A stretch of DNA of 64,000 nucleotides from Lachnospiraceae bacterium (GTDB lineage Bacteria; Bacillota; Clostridia; Lachnospirales; Lachnospiraceae): the NCBI GenBank assembly GCA_017527205.1, contig JAFXQK010000014.1:21368-85367 (forward strand), written 5' to 3'. The notes under the pieces are model-generated. The model saw only the letters and a list, made by a program, of their open reading frames with translations. It ran no database searches and was not told the origin of the DNA. Positions 43,759-52,585 of the stretch are shown here, in pieces; positions within the stretch are counted from its first letter, which is position 1; every line of letters begins with the position of its first letter. A program made the position numbers and the translations under genes.

Positions 43759-45750
43759 TCATTTCACCTTCAGACACCGAATGGCATTGAGTACTGCCAG
43801 CACCATAACGCCGACATCCGCGAAAATCGCCATCCACATGTTGGCCAGTCCCAGCGCGCCTAAAACCAGGCAGAGCCCCTTGATCGCCAGCGCAAACACG
43901 ATATTTTCATAGACGATCCACAGGCACTTCCTTGCAATCTTCATGGCAAGGGCGATCTTTGCCGGATTGTCATCCATCAGTACGACGTCAGCCGCCTCAA
44001 TCGCCGCGTCCGAACCAAGCGCACCCATGGCAATTCCGATATCCGCGCGCGACAGAACGGGCGCATCATTGATACCGTCACCAACAAATGCCAGCACCTC
44101 CTTCGGCCCCTTTGCCGCAAGCAGTGCCTCCACGGCCTCCACCTTGTCTCCCGGCAAAAGCTCACTGTGAACCTCGTCCAATCCGAGCTCCTTGGCAACA
44201 TTCTCTGCCACGGCCTTGCTGTCTCCCGTAAGCATCACGGTCTTCTTGATGCCTGCTGCCTTCAGCCCTTCCATGGCTTCCTTCGCATGTTCTTTCACGA
44301 CATCAGAAATGATTATGTGTCCTGCATAAGCGCCATCCACGGCAACATAAGCTACCGTTCCCACGTCGCAGGCTTCCTCATACGAAAGCCCCATGCTCTT
44401 CATGAGCTTTGCATTTCCCACGCAGACCTCTTTGCCGTCCACGATCGCCTTCACGCCGTGACCGCTGATCTCCTGCGCATCCGTTACCCTGCCAGGCTGG
44501 AGCACCTGTCCCGTCTGAATTGCAACCTGCTTTTCTTGCCTTGCCTCAGGCGTTTCATCCTCCGCCATGGTTCTGGCATATGCCTCCTTCAGGCTCTTAC
44601 TGATGGGATGATTCGAATAGCTTTCTGCATAGGCCGCATATTCCAGGAGCCTGCGTCTTGCCTCCTCCAGATTCTCCCCGCATTCGGCAAGGAGCTCCGC
44701 CGCGGGACAAATCCTTGTCACTTCAAATACACCCTTTGTCAGCGTTCCCGTCTTATCAAAGACAACATATTTCGCCCCTGCCATGGCCTCGAGATAATTC
44801 GATCCCTTGACCAAAATACCGCAGGCACTCGCTCCGCCAATTCCTCCAAAAAAGCTTAAAGGAATCGAGATTACCAGGGCACAAGGACAACTGATGACAA
44901 GGAAGGTCAGCGCCCTGATGATCCAGGTCGGGAATTGCGCCGGTCTCCCCAAAAGCAATAACACTACTGGCGGCAGGATTGCCAACACCAATGCTCCGAT
45001 GCAGACTGCCGGTGTATAAATCTTCGCAAACTTGCTAATAAAGTTCTCGGATTTCGACTTTTTCATGCTGGAATTTTCTACCAAATCCAGAATCTTCGAT
45101 ACCGTCGATTCGCCAAATTCCTTGGTCGTCTGAATCTTAAGAAGTCCCGAGAGATTCACGCATCCACTGATAATCTCCTCGCCCTCCTTGACGTCGCGCG
45201 GTACGCTCTCTCCCGTCAACGCACTGGTATTGAGCGTTGAGGAACCGCTGACCACGATGCCGTCAATAGGAACCTTTTCACCGGGCTGCACGAGAATGAC
45301 CGTTCCGATTTCCACGTCATCAGGATCTACCTGCTCAAGCTCTCCGTTTTCATTCTCAATGTTGGCATAATCTGGACGAATGTCCATGAGCGCCGTAATG
45401 TTCTTGCGACTCTTGCCCACGGCAACCGCCTGAAACAGCTCCCCGATCTGATAGAAGAGCATAACGGCAACGCCCTCTACAAACTCTCCATCGCCGCCCT
45501 GCAACTCCTCATAGACGCCGAGTGCCATGGCCCCGACCGTTGCGACCGCCATTAAGAAATTCTCATCAAAAACCTGTCCACGTACAATGCCAAGAGCTGC
45601 CTTCCGCAAAATGTCATAACCAATGACAAAATAGGGAATAAGATATAGTACAAATGCCATCATCCCATCCACCGGCAGAAAATGCAACACCACCAGCAGT
45701 GCTGCGGCAATGATAATCCGATACAATACCTTTTTTTGTTTCTTTGTCAT
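43759..45750 (-). CDS. cadA: Heavy-metal P-type ATPase (Zn/Cd/Pb exporter type)
   Basis: 663 residues from the ATG at 45750, which has GAGGA about 6 nt upstream; a TTG eight codons earlier is unlikely. Membrane helices in the usual P1B order. The ion-binding CPC motif lies in LVISCPCALVISIP, the phosphatase loop is TGES, the phosphorylated Asp is in DKTGTLTKG, and MLTGDS and GDGINDAP form the nucleotide domain. The CPC helix is followed by FFGGIGGASACGILVKG, as in Zn/Cd exporters rather than Cu exporters. No N-terminal HMA domain is present. A separate HMA protein is encoded 177 bp upstream in the same direction and may supply it. The operator upstream suggests metal-induced expression. The symbol is by family resemblance. 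Confidence 0.9.
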   Translation of the reverse strand: MTKKQKKVLYRIIIAAALLVVLHFLPVDGMMAFVLYLIPYFVIGYDILRKAALGIVRGQVFDENFLMAVATVGAMALGVYEELQGGDGEFVEGVAVMLFYQIGELFQAVAVGKSRKNITALMDIRPDYANIENENGELEQVDPDDVEIGTVILVQPGEKVPIDGIVVSGSSTLNTSALTGESVPRDVKEGEEIISGCVNLSGLLKIQTTKEFGESTVSKILDLVENSSMKKSKSENFISKFAKIYTPAVCIGALVLAILPPVVLLLLGRPAQFPTWIIRALTFLVISCPCALVISIPLSFFGGIGGASACGILVKGSNYLEAMAGAKYVVFDKTGTLTKGVFEVTRICPAAELLAECGENLEEARRRLLEYAAYAESYSNHPISKSLKEAYARTMAEDETPEARQEKQVAIQTGQVLQPGRVTDAQEISGHGVKAIVDGKEVCVGNAKLMKSMGLSYEEACDVGTVAYVAVDGAYAGHIIISDVVKEHAKEAMEGLKAAGIKKTVMLTGDSKAVAENVAKELGLDEVHSELLPGDKVEAVEALLAAKGPKEVLAFVGDGINDAPVLSRADIGIAMGALGSDAAIEAADVVLMDDNPAKIALAMKIARKCLWIVYENIVFALAIKGLCLVLGALGLANMWMAIFADVGVMVLAVLNAIRCLKVK

Positions 45751-45873
45751 AATTTTCCTCAATTCACTCAACAAATCCGTAGTGAGTTTCCGAATGGCTC
45801 ATTCGCATTTGCCGGGCTCTCCGACACGCCTGCGACTCCTTTTCCCTTACAGCCGATTCTTTTCCAAAATACC

Positions 45874-45902
45874 ACGCGCGGAAACCTATCATTTCCGCGC
45901 GT
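45874..45902 (-). terminator. Perfect hairpin between the HMA and P-type ATPase genes
   Basis: ACGCGCGGAAA and TTTCCGCGCGT form an 11-bp stem with a 7-nt loop. There is no T-run on the minus strand beyond GGTATTTTGG. It may act as a partial terminator or RNA-stabilising hairpin giving more HMA protein than ATPase. Confidence 0.55.
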
Positions 45903-45926
45903 TCTTCGTTCGTTTTCTATTCCTTA

Positions 45927-46145
45927 CTACAGAAAAATCTCGCAGTCGTCCTCTACCTTCTTGCAGGCCTTTACGACCTTCTCCATCACTGCCTTTTCAT
46001 CGGCACCATCCGCAAATTCCACCTTCATTTTCTGGGTCATAAAGCTCACGGTTGCATCCGCAACGCCCTCAACCGTCTTCGTTGCTTCCTCCATCTTCAG
46101 TGCACAATTCGCGCAATCCACTTCGATCTTATAGGTTTTCTTCAT
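45927..46145 (-). CDS. HMA-domain metallochaperone (CopZ-like)
   Basis: 72 residues, a single ferredoxin-like HMA domain. Metal-binding CxxC (Cys-Ala-Asn-Cys) in VDCANCALKMEEATKTVEG, followed by SFMTQKMKVEF, as in the family. GGAGG lies 8 nt before the ATG at 46145; a longer frame starts upstream but overlaps the promoter region. First gene of the metal operon, ahead of the HMA-less P-type ATPase. It probably hands Zn/Cd (or Cu) to that pump. Confidence 0.88.
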   Translation of the reverse strand: MKKTYKIEVDCANCALKMEEATKTVEGVADATVSFMTQKMKVEFADGADEKAVMEKVVKACKKVEDDCEIFL

Positions 46146-46188
46146 CTCACAATCCTCCCGTTTTTCTATTTTCATCTGAATTATTTTA

Positions 46189-46242
46189 CATATGAATGTC
46201 TGTTCATATGTTTATAATACCATACTTCCTCCAGATGTCAAT
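46189..46242 (-). promoter_or_regulatory. Promoter with ArsR/SmtB-type operator for the metal operon
   Basis: On the minus strand TTGACA (46242-46237), a 17-bp spacer and TATTAT (46219-46214). Just downstream lies an inverted repeat CATATGAA-N6-TTCATATG at 46189-46210. The pattern ATATGAAC-x-x-x-x-TTCATAT is typical of CzrA/SmtB/ArsR metal-sensor operators. The position over the start site fits repression relieved by metal. No ArsR gene is adjacent. Confidence 0.75.
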
Positions 46243-46265
46243 AGGATATTTTGCATTTTTTCAAA

Positions 46266-46838
46266 TTATGCTTTTGCTTTCTCATAGAACTCTTTCACAA
46301 GATGGTAGACCCTGTCATAATCTGAGACGTCACAGATGGCAAAGCCCGTGAGATTGCTTTGAAGTAGTTTGCCCTCCTTATCCTTCACTTTTTTGAACTC
46401 AACGTCAGCAACGCCTAGCCTTTTGTCAAAATAGCCCTGGTTCAGCGTCACGCCCTCCAGCTCTTGATAGGTTTTCTTCTCATAGTAATATTGATTGGCA
46501 CCACCTGAAATATAGATCGCGCGATCTGTCACAATGTATTCCACATTGCGATGGCTGCGAATGGAACGAAAGATGCCAATCAAATAAATCCATACAGGCA
46601 TCATGTGTACCAAAAAAAAGATCAAAATGATCGCCGTCTCGCTGGTTACATTCTCGAAATGAACCTTCGAAAAAAAGAGAGTTCCTATAATAGTCAGGTC
46701 GATAGCCGCCCAAAATAGCGCAAACGGCAACAGCGGATTAAAGATACTCTCAACGATAAAGCACTTCTTTTCTGGTCTCCCCTGCCACAGGATCGTCTCC
46801 TCACTGCCGACAACCGACTGAAAATCTGTTTCGTACAT
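46266..46838 (-). CDS. Small membrane protein with bacterial PH-like domain
   Basis: 190 residues from the ATG at 46838, with AGGAG about 9 nt upstream (a GTG eight codons earlier is also possible). It has SEETILWQGRPEKK near the start, two hydrophobic segments at ~45-70 and ~80-105, then VEYIVTDRAIYISGG and the beta strands of a PH-like (bPH_2) domain to the end. This layout is common in Firmicutes membrane proteins of unknown role. It lies between the GT39-like gene and the metal operon, on the same strand. Confidence 0.7.
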   Translation of the reverse strand: MYETDFQSVVGSEETILWQGRPEKKCFIVESIFNPLLPFALFWAAIDLTIIGTLFFSKVHFENVTSETAIILIFFLVHMMPVWIYLIGIFRSIRSHRNVEYIVTDRAIYISGGANQYYYEKKTYQELEGVTLNQGYFDKRLGVADVEFKKVKDKEGKLLQSNLTGFAICDVSDYDRVYHLVKEFYEKAKA

Positions 46839-46912
46839 ACACCTCTTCTCCTCTCTTGCCACTCATAAAACCAGCCTTCTTCCGCTACCATCATCGCTTC
46901 GCGATAAAACGC

Positions 46913-48868
46913 TTACTTGATACACTCTGGTTTGATATAAAAATAGGTGGAATAGATCTGACATAGCTCCATATCCCCATAGCCTTCGATCAGCTCCATC
47001 GCCCACTGATAGTCCTCCGCCGGGCAGGAATCTCCGTTGATGATAATGCAATCTGGCTTCCTCTCGGGATATCTCTCCCAATAGCTAAGAAGCTGCTCCC
47101 CATAGGTCGGCGTAGAATTGACCGTATAATGACTGATTTTCACGTCATTTAGCATGTACATGGTCGTCAAGGACTGGTTATGGAAAAAGCTCGTCACGAT
47201 CAGAACATTGCTGCCCTCCTTCACGACTTCCCGAAAGGTCTGTTCATTTACTCCATAAAAATTAGCAATTTGCCTTGCAACAATGGTCCCCTTCGAAGGC
47301 CCATCCTGCATCCTTCCAGCACCCCTTAGATCGAGAATGGTACTGCCGCTCGGTCCATAATTCAGCGTCAGCGCCGTTCCCAAGACTGCTACTGCGAAGA
47401 AGGAAAGCACATAGGCAAGCGCCGCCTCCTTCCCCCTTGTACTGCCTGCACTGATTACCTGTTTGTCTCGTTCCTGCCCAACGATCATGCCTGCACGGAT
47501 TACCCGTTCGTCCCGTTCCTGCCCAACGCTCCCGGCTTCCATCAAGGTCACAAGAAGAACCATTCCCCATAGAGCTGACGTACTTAAAAAGGTCAGGTTG
47601 CAAATCAGCCCCACGTTACTAAAGCAGAGCACGTTGACGAACACACCCATGCCGAGCAGGATTCCATAAACTGCCGGAAGCAAGGCTCTCTTTTTGACCG
47701 GATCGAAAGATTCCCTCTGATCTTCCTTGTTCTTCCCAAATGCCGCCTCAAAGCATTTCTCTTGTCCCCTTAGGCTAAAATAGGCAAAAACTCCAAGAAT
47801 TGCCAGCACGGGATAATGCAGCTTCATCCCCTCATAGCCACTCCTTTTTATAAACCAATAAACAAACGTCACGCCATAGGAAAGCCCCAGCCAAAGCGGC
47901 ATCCAAAGCCTGCTCTGTTCCTTTTTCACGCGTGAGAAAATCCATGAAATCAGCAAAGCCATGCCCAGAGTGGCCACCAAAAACGTGCAAACGCTTCCAG
48001 CCTCCTGAAGATACTCGGTCACCTTACCATTGCCATTTAATAGCGCACCGCTCGCATGCGTGTCATCTCCCGCAAGAAGCCCCCGAATGCCAAACCAAAG
48101 GTCTGAAGGCCCGTCCATAATGAGCAGCCCCGCCACATAGGCCAGACCACAAACAAGACAGGTGCCCCAGAAAATCAGGTTGCGGCGAACGCCCCCGCCT
48201 TGTTGCATCCGATACAGGAACACTGCCACAATGGGAATCAAAATCATACAGGCCGATGCCAGGATTGCAACACAGAAAAACAGCGCCGCCAAAATTAGGA
48301 GCGCCATTTCTCTCCTGTTTCTCTCGCCTGCCCTTCCGCATTTTTCACCATGTAACTCTTGGCTGGCCTCTTCATATGACTCCATGACCCGCCAAAGCAG
48401 GCAAATCATAACGGTAAGCCCCCAGGTCTGCAGATTGGAAAACTCCGGCATTGCCACGAGCTTTGCATAGGTGCAAAAGAAGGTCGCCGAAAGCAAAAGC
48501 GCGCTATCTGCCTTCAGATGCCTTTTTAGCGTAAAAAACAAAAAAAGCGAGACAGCCCCCTGCGTCGCCACGCCGCAAAGGCGCAGAAACAGGAGGAGTC
48601 CCGTCGTCGTATGAAAAATCTTTAAGTAAATCCAAGTAAACATCTGTCCATAAAAAGCGGAGGTCTGCAACGTATCCCAGACCTCCCGAAACAGCTTGTC
48701 ACCCGTAGCAAGCCGATAAGTCAAAAGGAGCTGGTACTCCTCGTCAGCACTAAAGCCCACAAAGATGACCTTAACGGTCGCAAGGAGACACGCTCCCGCC
48801 ACCCCCAGCCATAACAGCCAGCGGACCAACTTCTGTTTTTCTTTCGTCCCCCGTACCCCATCCGTCAT
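46913..48868 (-). CDS. GT39/ArnT-like polytopic membrane glycosyltransferase
   Basis: 651 residues with ~11-13 hydrophobic segments. The first loop after TM1 contains FSADEEYQLLLTYRLATGD, a position where GT39/GT83-type polyprenyl-sugar transferases keep acidic catalytic residues. The C-terminal ~130 residues form an outside domain (VLIVTSFFHNQSLTTMYMLN). The ribosome binding site is weak. An insert near 470-500 holds two copies of a 15-residue unit. Target and sugar are unknown. Confidence 0.7.
   Translation of the reverse strand: MTDGVRGTKEKQKLVRWLLWLGVAGACLLATVKVIFVGFSADEEYQLLLTYRLATGDKLFREVWDTLQTSAFYGQMFTWIYLKIFHTTTGLLLFLRLCGVATQGAVSLFLFFTLKRHLKADSALLLSATFFCTYAKLVAMPEFSNLQTWGLTVMICLLWRVMESYEEASQELHGEKCGRAGERNRREMALLILAALFFCVAILASACMILIPIVAVFLYRMQQGGGVRRNLIFWGTCLVCGLAYVAGLLIMDGPSDLWFGIRGLLAGDDTHASGALLNGNGKVTEYLQEAGSVCTFLVATLGMALLISWIFSRVKKEQSRLWMPLWLGLSYGVTFVYWFIKRSGYEGMKLHYPVLAILGVFAYFSLRGQEKCFEAAFGKNKEDQRESFDPVKKRALLPAVYGILLGMGVFVNVLCFSNVGLICNLTFLSTSALWGMVLLVTLMEAGSVGQERDERVIRAGMIVGQERDKQVISAGSTRGKEAALAYVLSFFAVAVLGTALTLNYGPSGSTILDLRGAGRMQDGPSKGTIVARQIANFYGVNEQTFREVVKEGSNVLIVTSFFHNQSLTTMYMLNDVKISHYTVNSTPTYGEQLLSYWERYPERKPDCIIINGDSCPAEDYQWAMELIEGYGDMELCQIYSTYFYIKPECIK
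47445..47534 (-). repeat. In-frame 45-bp tandem repeat in the GT39-like gene
   Basis: Two copies of a 45-bp unit (starting 47445 and 47490) encode VGQERDxxVIxAG twice. The period is 15 codons, so copy-number change keeps the frame. Confidence 0.85.
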
Positions 48869-48921
48869 TCTTTCGTATCCCCGATCCCGTATTTCTCCTT
48901 ATCCATAAGCCCTTCTTACGT

Positions 48922-49035
48922 CATCCGGCCTGCGTCTTACCCAATGCCGTCAGCCTGTCCGGCCTGCTCCTTACCCAATGCCGTCAGCCTGTCCGGCCTG
49001 CTCCTAACCCAATGCCGTCAGCCCATCCGGCCTGC
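48922..49035. repeat. 34-bp tandem repeats between clpX and the GT39-like gene
   Basis: CCAATGCCGTCAGCC recurs at 48941, 48975 and 49009, an exact 34-bp period, with flanking partial copies (TCCGGCCTGC...). About 3.4 copies fill most of the gap after the clpX stop at 49039. Confidence 0.9.
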
Positions 49036-49038
49036 GTA

Positions 49039-50694
49039 TTACTCCTGCGTTGCCGCACCGCCCCGAATCTCGATCATGGGACCGCCCGTGCCCTCGATAT
49101 ACTCTCTGGTGATGGTCACCTTTCCAATGTTATCATCCTTTGGAATTTCGTACATGATGTCAAGCATGAATTCCTCAATGATGGAGCGCAGGGCTCTTGC
49201 ACCCGTATCCCGCTGCATGGCCTTCTCCGCAATTGCCTCCAGCGCGCCGTCCGTAAACTGAAGCTTTACCTCGTCAAGCTCCAAAAGCTTTTGATACTGC
49301 TTCAAAATCGCATTCTTCGGCTCCTTTAAAATCTTGACCAGCATCTCCTTCGTCAGACTCTCCAGAGAATAAATCACGGGAAGTCTCCCGAGGAACTCAG
49401 GAATCATGCCGAAATTCCGAAGATCCTCCACCGTCACCTTCGACAGCAAATTCTTGTCATTGTCGTATTTATCCTTCAGATCCGCACCAAACCCGATGGA
49501 TGCGGTCTTTGTCAGCCTCTCCTTAATAATGCCGTCCAAATCAGGGAATGCGCCGCCGCAAATAAAGAGAATATTGCGCGTATTCACCGTTGCCAAGGGC
49601 ACCATGGCATTCTTGCTGTTCGCTCCCACGGGCACCTCAACCTCCGCGCCCTCCAACAGCTTTAACATGCCCTGCTGCACGCTCTCTCCGGAGACGTCGC
49701 GGCTTCTGGTCTCCTTCTTCTTTGCAATCTTATCAATTTCATCAATAAAGATGATGCCGCGCTCAGCCTTCTCGACGTCATTGTCTGCTGCTGCAAGGAG
49801 CTTACTTACGACACTCTCGATGTCATCACCTATGTAGCCCGCCTCCGTCAGGGAGGTTGCGTCCGCAATCGCCAGCGGCACGTCAAGGAGCTTTGCCAGC
49901 GTCCTCACCAGATACGTCTTACCACAGCCGGTCGGTCCGATCATCAACATGTTCGACTTCTCGATCTCAATCTCATCCATGGTATTTGTCGCCACGCGCT
50001 TATAATGATTATAAACCGCAACGGAAATCACTTTTTTTGCATGTTCCTGGCCTACGACGTACTCATCCAGACTCGCCTTAATCTTATGGGGCGCGGGTAT
50101 GTTTTTGATGTCAATGGCTGGTGCCTGATTTGCCTTCTTTTTCTTAAGCTTTTGCTTATTCGGGATACCGCCGTCGCCCTGCAGGTCTGCCAGATTGACA
50201 AAGCTAATCTTCGGGAATCCCTTGGGGAAGCCCTGCTCTGAGTCATTTCCCTGTGGATTCATCGGGTGATTCAGCATGCCCTGATAATCAAACTGACTCA
50301 CGGTGTCCATCGTCTTATGCATGCAATCGTCGCACACGCAGATATGGTTCGGCAGCTTAAACATACGCCCAGCCTTACTTTCCGGCCTGCGACAGATAAA
50401 GCAGACATCCTCGTAGTCCTCGTTTTCTCCCTTGCCTGCGCGCGTGGTTGCCGAAGCATCGCCGTGATCATCCGAGGCCTTGCCCGACGAGGAAGCATCC
50501 TCTTGCTCATCCGAGGCATTTACCATTTCCTCCAATGCTCTGCCGCCCTCCGAATTCTCCGTCCGAGAGCCCTCGTCTCTGTCGCCCTTGTCAACCGTAG
50601 CTCCATTTTCTTTCGCATTTGCATTTCGGGGTTCGTCCTCAAAATCCTCCCGAAAATTCAATATTTTCATCTCGTCATCATTCTTATTTGCCAT
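49039..50694 (-). CDS. clpX: ATP-dependent Clp protease ATP-binding subunit ClpX, with long N-terminal extension
   Basis: 551 residues, compared with ~420 for most ClpX. The ATG at 50694 has GGAAGG a few nt upstream. Residues 1-95 are an acidic, low-complexity extension (Asp/Glu/Ser/Ala/Gly). The zinc-binding domain has Cys98, Cys101, Cys121 and Cys124. AAA+ core: Walker A GPTGCGKT at 253-260, pore loop GYIGD at 286-290 (usually GYVGE), Walker B IIFIDE at 314-319, and the ClpP-binding IGF loop in ASIGFGADLK. A Lys-rich linker lies at 180-190. No clpP or tig is adjacent, so this may be a second ClpX. It should unfold proteins for ClpP; the extension may alter substrate choice. Confidence 0.9.
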   Translation of the reverse strand: MANKNDDEMKILNFREDFEDEPRNANAKENGATVDKGDRDEGSRTENSEGGRALEEMVNASDEQEDASSSGKASDDHGDASATTRAGKGENEDYEDVCFICRRPESKAGRMFKLPNHICVCDDCMHKTMDTVSQFDYQGMLNHPMNPQGNDSEQGFPKGFPKISFVNLADLQGDGGIPNKQKLKKKKANQAPAIDIKNIPAPHKIKASLDEYVVGQEHAKKVISVAVYNHYKRVATNTMDEIEIEKSNMLMIGPTGCGKTYLVRTLAKLLDVPLAIADATSLTEAGYIGDDIESVVSKLLAAADNDVEKAERGIIFIDEIDKIAKKKETRSRDVSGESVQQGMLKLLEGAEVEVPVGANSKNAMVPLATVNTRNILFICGGAFPDLDGIIKERLTKTASIGFGADLKDKYDNDKNLLSKVTVEDLRNFGMIPEFLGRLPVIYSLESLTKEMLVKILKEPKNAILKQYQKLLELDEVKLQFTDGALEAIAEKAMQRDTGARALRSIIEEFMLDIMYEIPKDDNIGKVTITREYIEGTGGPMIEIRGGAATQE

Positions 50695-50818
50695 GTAGCC
50701 TTCCAAACCTTTCTATTCTTGAATGCTCATCCTATGTCTTCTCTATGATCCGTCAGGAAGCCTGCTCGTTTCACGCCGCCTTCACGACAGTTTACCATAT
50801 CATGCCTTATATTCTAAC

Positions 50819-50848
50819 AAAAGCCCACTTCCTTGTAAAGTGGGCTTT
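50819..50848 (-). terminator. Rho-independent terminator of the purine operon
   Basis: AAAGCCCACTT and AAGTGGGCTTT form an 11-bp stem with a 7-nt loop. On the minus strand it ends GTGGGCTTTTGTT, 66 nt after the STAS-kinase stop codon. Confidence 0.85.
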
Positions 50849-50914
50849 CTAAAGCATTCATGAAAAGACTGTGAAATTTTTCTCCTGCCATTGCTTCCCT
50901 TCATGAACAGGAAA

Positions 50915-52081
50915 TCAGATATTTAAATCGTCATACAGAGGAGAAAGCTCTACGAGCTTTTGCTTCGCATGCTCTATTCTCAGCTTACCCAGAGGCGTAT
51001 CCGCATCCTTGCTGACAACGATCATGGACATGAATCGGATATATGCCAGAATCTGAATCTTTTGCAGCACCGTCTCCCTGCCGCCCGGATACCCATCCTC
51101 AAAATAATAAGCAAGGATTTTCTCCCACAGCTCCAGAACGGTTTCATAGCTGATTCCAAGGAAATTCATGGGATTCTCCGGCTCATCCTCCGCATAGGCA
51201 ATGTAGGTGACGTAAAGTGCCTGTAAATCAAAGATGAAATCGCCCGTGCTCAGAGTATCCATGTCGATCAGCATCGGCTCGCCATTTACCAGCATGATAT
51301 TCTTCATCTGCGGATCGCCATGTACCACCTTATGGCTGTCCCGAATCCTCTCCACCATGCCGCGAAGCTTAGCATATAAGGGCTCTCCAAGGATCTCCCG
51401 AATGCTCTCAAGGTATTTATAGAATTTCACCTTTGCGGAAGGAATGGAGGGATGATCAATCTCCGTACTGTGAACCAGCTTTAAGAAGGACACAAACTGC
51501 CGAACGATTGTCTCCAATTCCCCAGGCTTTTTGATGACCAAATCATTATAGGTCACGGCATTCAAAAGCTCGAACACTGCGCCATAGGACTCTCCCACGC
51601 GCACAATGTCATAGGAAATGGCCGTCGGGATGCCGCACACCAAGGCCAGCTTCGCCATGTTCTTTTCATTTTCAATTTCGTCTAAGGTTTCCTCCGTTGC
51701 ATCGCGGTAGACCTTGATGATGGTTTCGGGATCTAAGCGATAAACCGTACCGCACCCACCTTCGCCAATCACCTCACAGCCCTCTACGGAAACAACCCGT
51801 TTCTTTTTCTGCACGCCAAGGATTTGGTCAAAGCCCGTTGTCTCAAAAATGTCATACACGTCGCGCGACACGTTGACAACGGTCAAGTCGTCATGACTTT
51901 TTTTCAGGGCAAGCAGTACCCTCAGTCCCGCACTCGAAATGTATTCCATTGCATCGGCATCCAAAAGAATCCCCTTGCTTGCATCACCTGCAGCAATGGC
52001 GGCGTTCAGTTCCGCAGACACCTTCTCCGCATTCGTCGTGTCCACTCTTTTCGGTAACGTCAGTATCAGCTTTTTCTCCAT
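50915..52081 (-). CDS. STAS domain fused to an APH/choline-kinase-like phosphotransferase
   Basis: 388 residues. Residues ~1-92 form a STAS (anti-sigma antagonist) domain, with DADAMEYISSAGLRVLLALK around the Ser that is phosphorylated in SpoIIAA/RsbV. Residues ~100-388 form a kinase-like fold: Gly-rich GEGGCGTVYRL, Lys in IIKVY, catalytic VVHGDPQMKNIML and metal-binding LIDMDTLSTGD. It resembles the TIGR02172-like kinase family. AAGGAGG lies 9 nt before the ATG. Last gene of the purine operon, 24 nt after the deaminase gene. It may phosphorylate a small molecule or its own STAS partner; the substrate is unknown. The fusion could link purine supply to a stress or sigma-factor pathway (inference). 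Confidence 0.85.
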   Translation of the reverse strand: MEKKLILTLPKRVDTTNAEKVSAELNAAIAAGDASKGILLDADAMEYISSAGLRVLLALKKSHDDLTVVNVSRDVYDIFETTGFDQILGVQKKKRVVSVEGCEVIGEGGCGTVYRLDPETIIKVYRDATEETLDEIENEKNMAKLALVCGIPTAISYDIVRVGESYGAVFELLNAVTYNDLVIKKPGELETIVRQFVSFLKLVHSTEIDHPSIPSAKVKFYKYLESIREILGEPLYAKLRGMVERIRDSHKVVHGDPQMKNIMLVNGEPMLIDMDTLSTGDFIFDLQALYVTYIAYAEDEPENPMNFLGISYETVLELWEKILAYYFEDGYPGGRETVLQKIQILAYIRFMSMIVVSKDADTPLGKLRIEHAKQKLVELSPLYDDLNI

Positions 52082-52104
52082 AACGTCCGCCTCCTTGCGA
52101 CCCT

Positions 52105-52548
52105 TTAGTATATTTTTTTGTCTTGTATCGACTGGTACTCCTCAAATAAAGCAAGGCATGCCTCGTGATCTACCTGCTCCGCCTCATACTCCGGATGATC
52201 ATAAAACACCGCATCCCGAAATCCAATGTTCTCCGTATCAAATATCGTACAGCCGTAATAATACTTCTTGACGTTTGACCACATGATGGCGCCAAGGCAC
52301 ATCGGGCAGGGCTGCGCTGTCGTATAAAGCTCACAGCCTGTCAGGTCAAAGGTTCCCAGCGTTTTACAGGCATCATGAATCGCCATGACCTCGCCGTGGC
52401 AGGTCGGATCCTGCTGATGAAGCACCTCATTGTGACCCTTGCCAACAATCTTGCCATCCTTGACAATGACACTGCCGAAGGGGCCGCCATGCCCGTGCCG
52501 AATTCCAAAAGAGGCTTCCTTGATTGCCATTTTCATATATTCGCTCAT
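52105..52548 (-). CDS. Nucleoside/guanine deaminase (CDA superfamily)
   Basis: 147 residues. The zinc site of the cytidine-deaminase fold is complete: CHGEVMAI (His and catalytic Glu) and AQPCPMCLGAIMW (two Cys). GHNEVLHQQDPTCHGE with a C-terminal YGCTIFDTENIGF is close to the B. subtilis GuaD-type guanine deaminase rather than TadA. AAGGAGG is 4 nt before the ATG at 52548; an ATG four codons later is possible. In the operon with xpt and a nucleoside importer, it probably turns guanine into xanthine, which Xpt then salvages. Confidence 0.85.
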   Translation of the reverse strand: MSEYMKMAIKEASFGIRHGHGGPFGSVIVKDGKIVGKGHNEVLHQQDPTCHGEVMAIHDACKTLGTFDLTGCELYTTAQPCPMCLGAIMWSNVKKYYYGCTIFDTENIGFRDAVFYDHPEYEAEQVDHEACLALFEEYQSIQDKKIY

Positions 52549-52585
52549 ATGCCCTCCTTATGAACCAAACCCATACACCGCCTTT

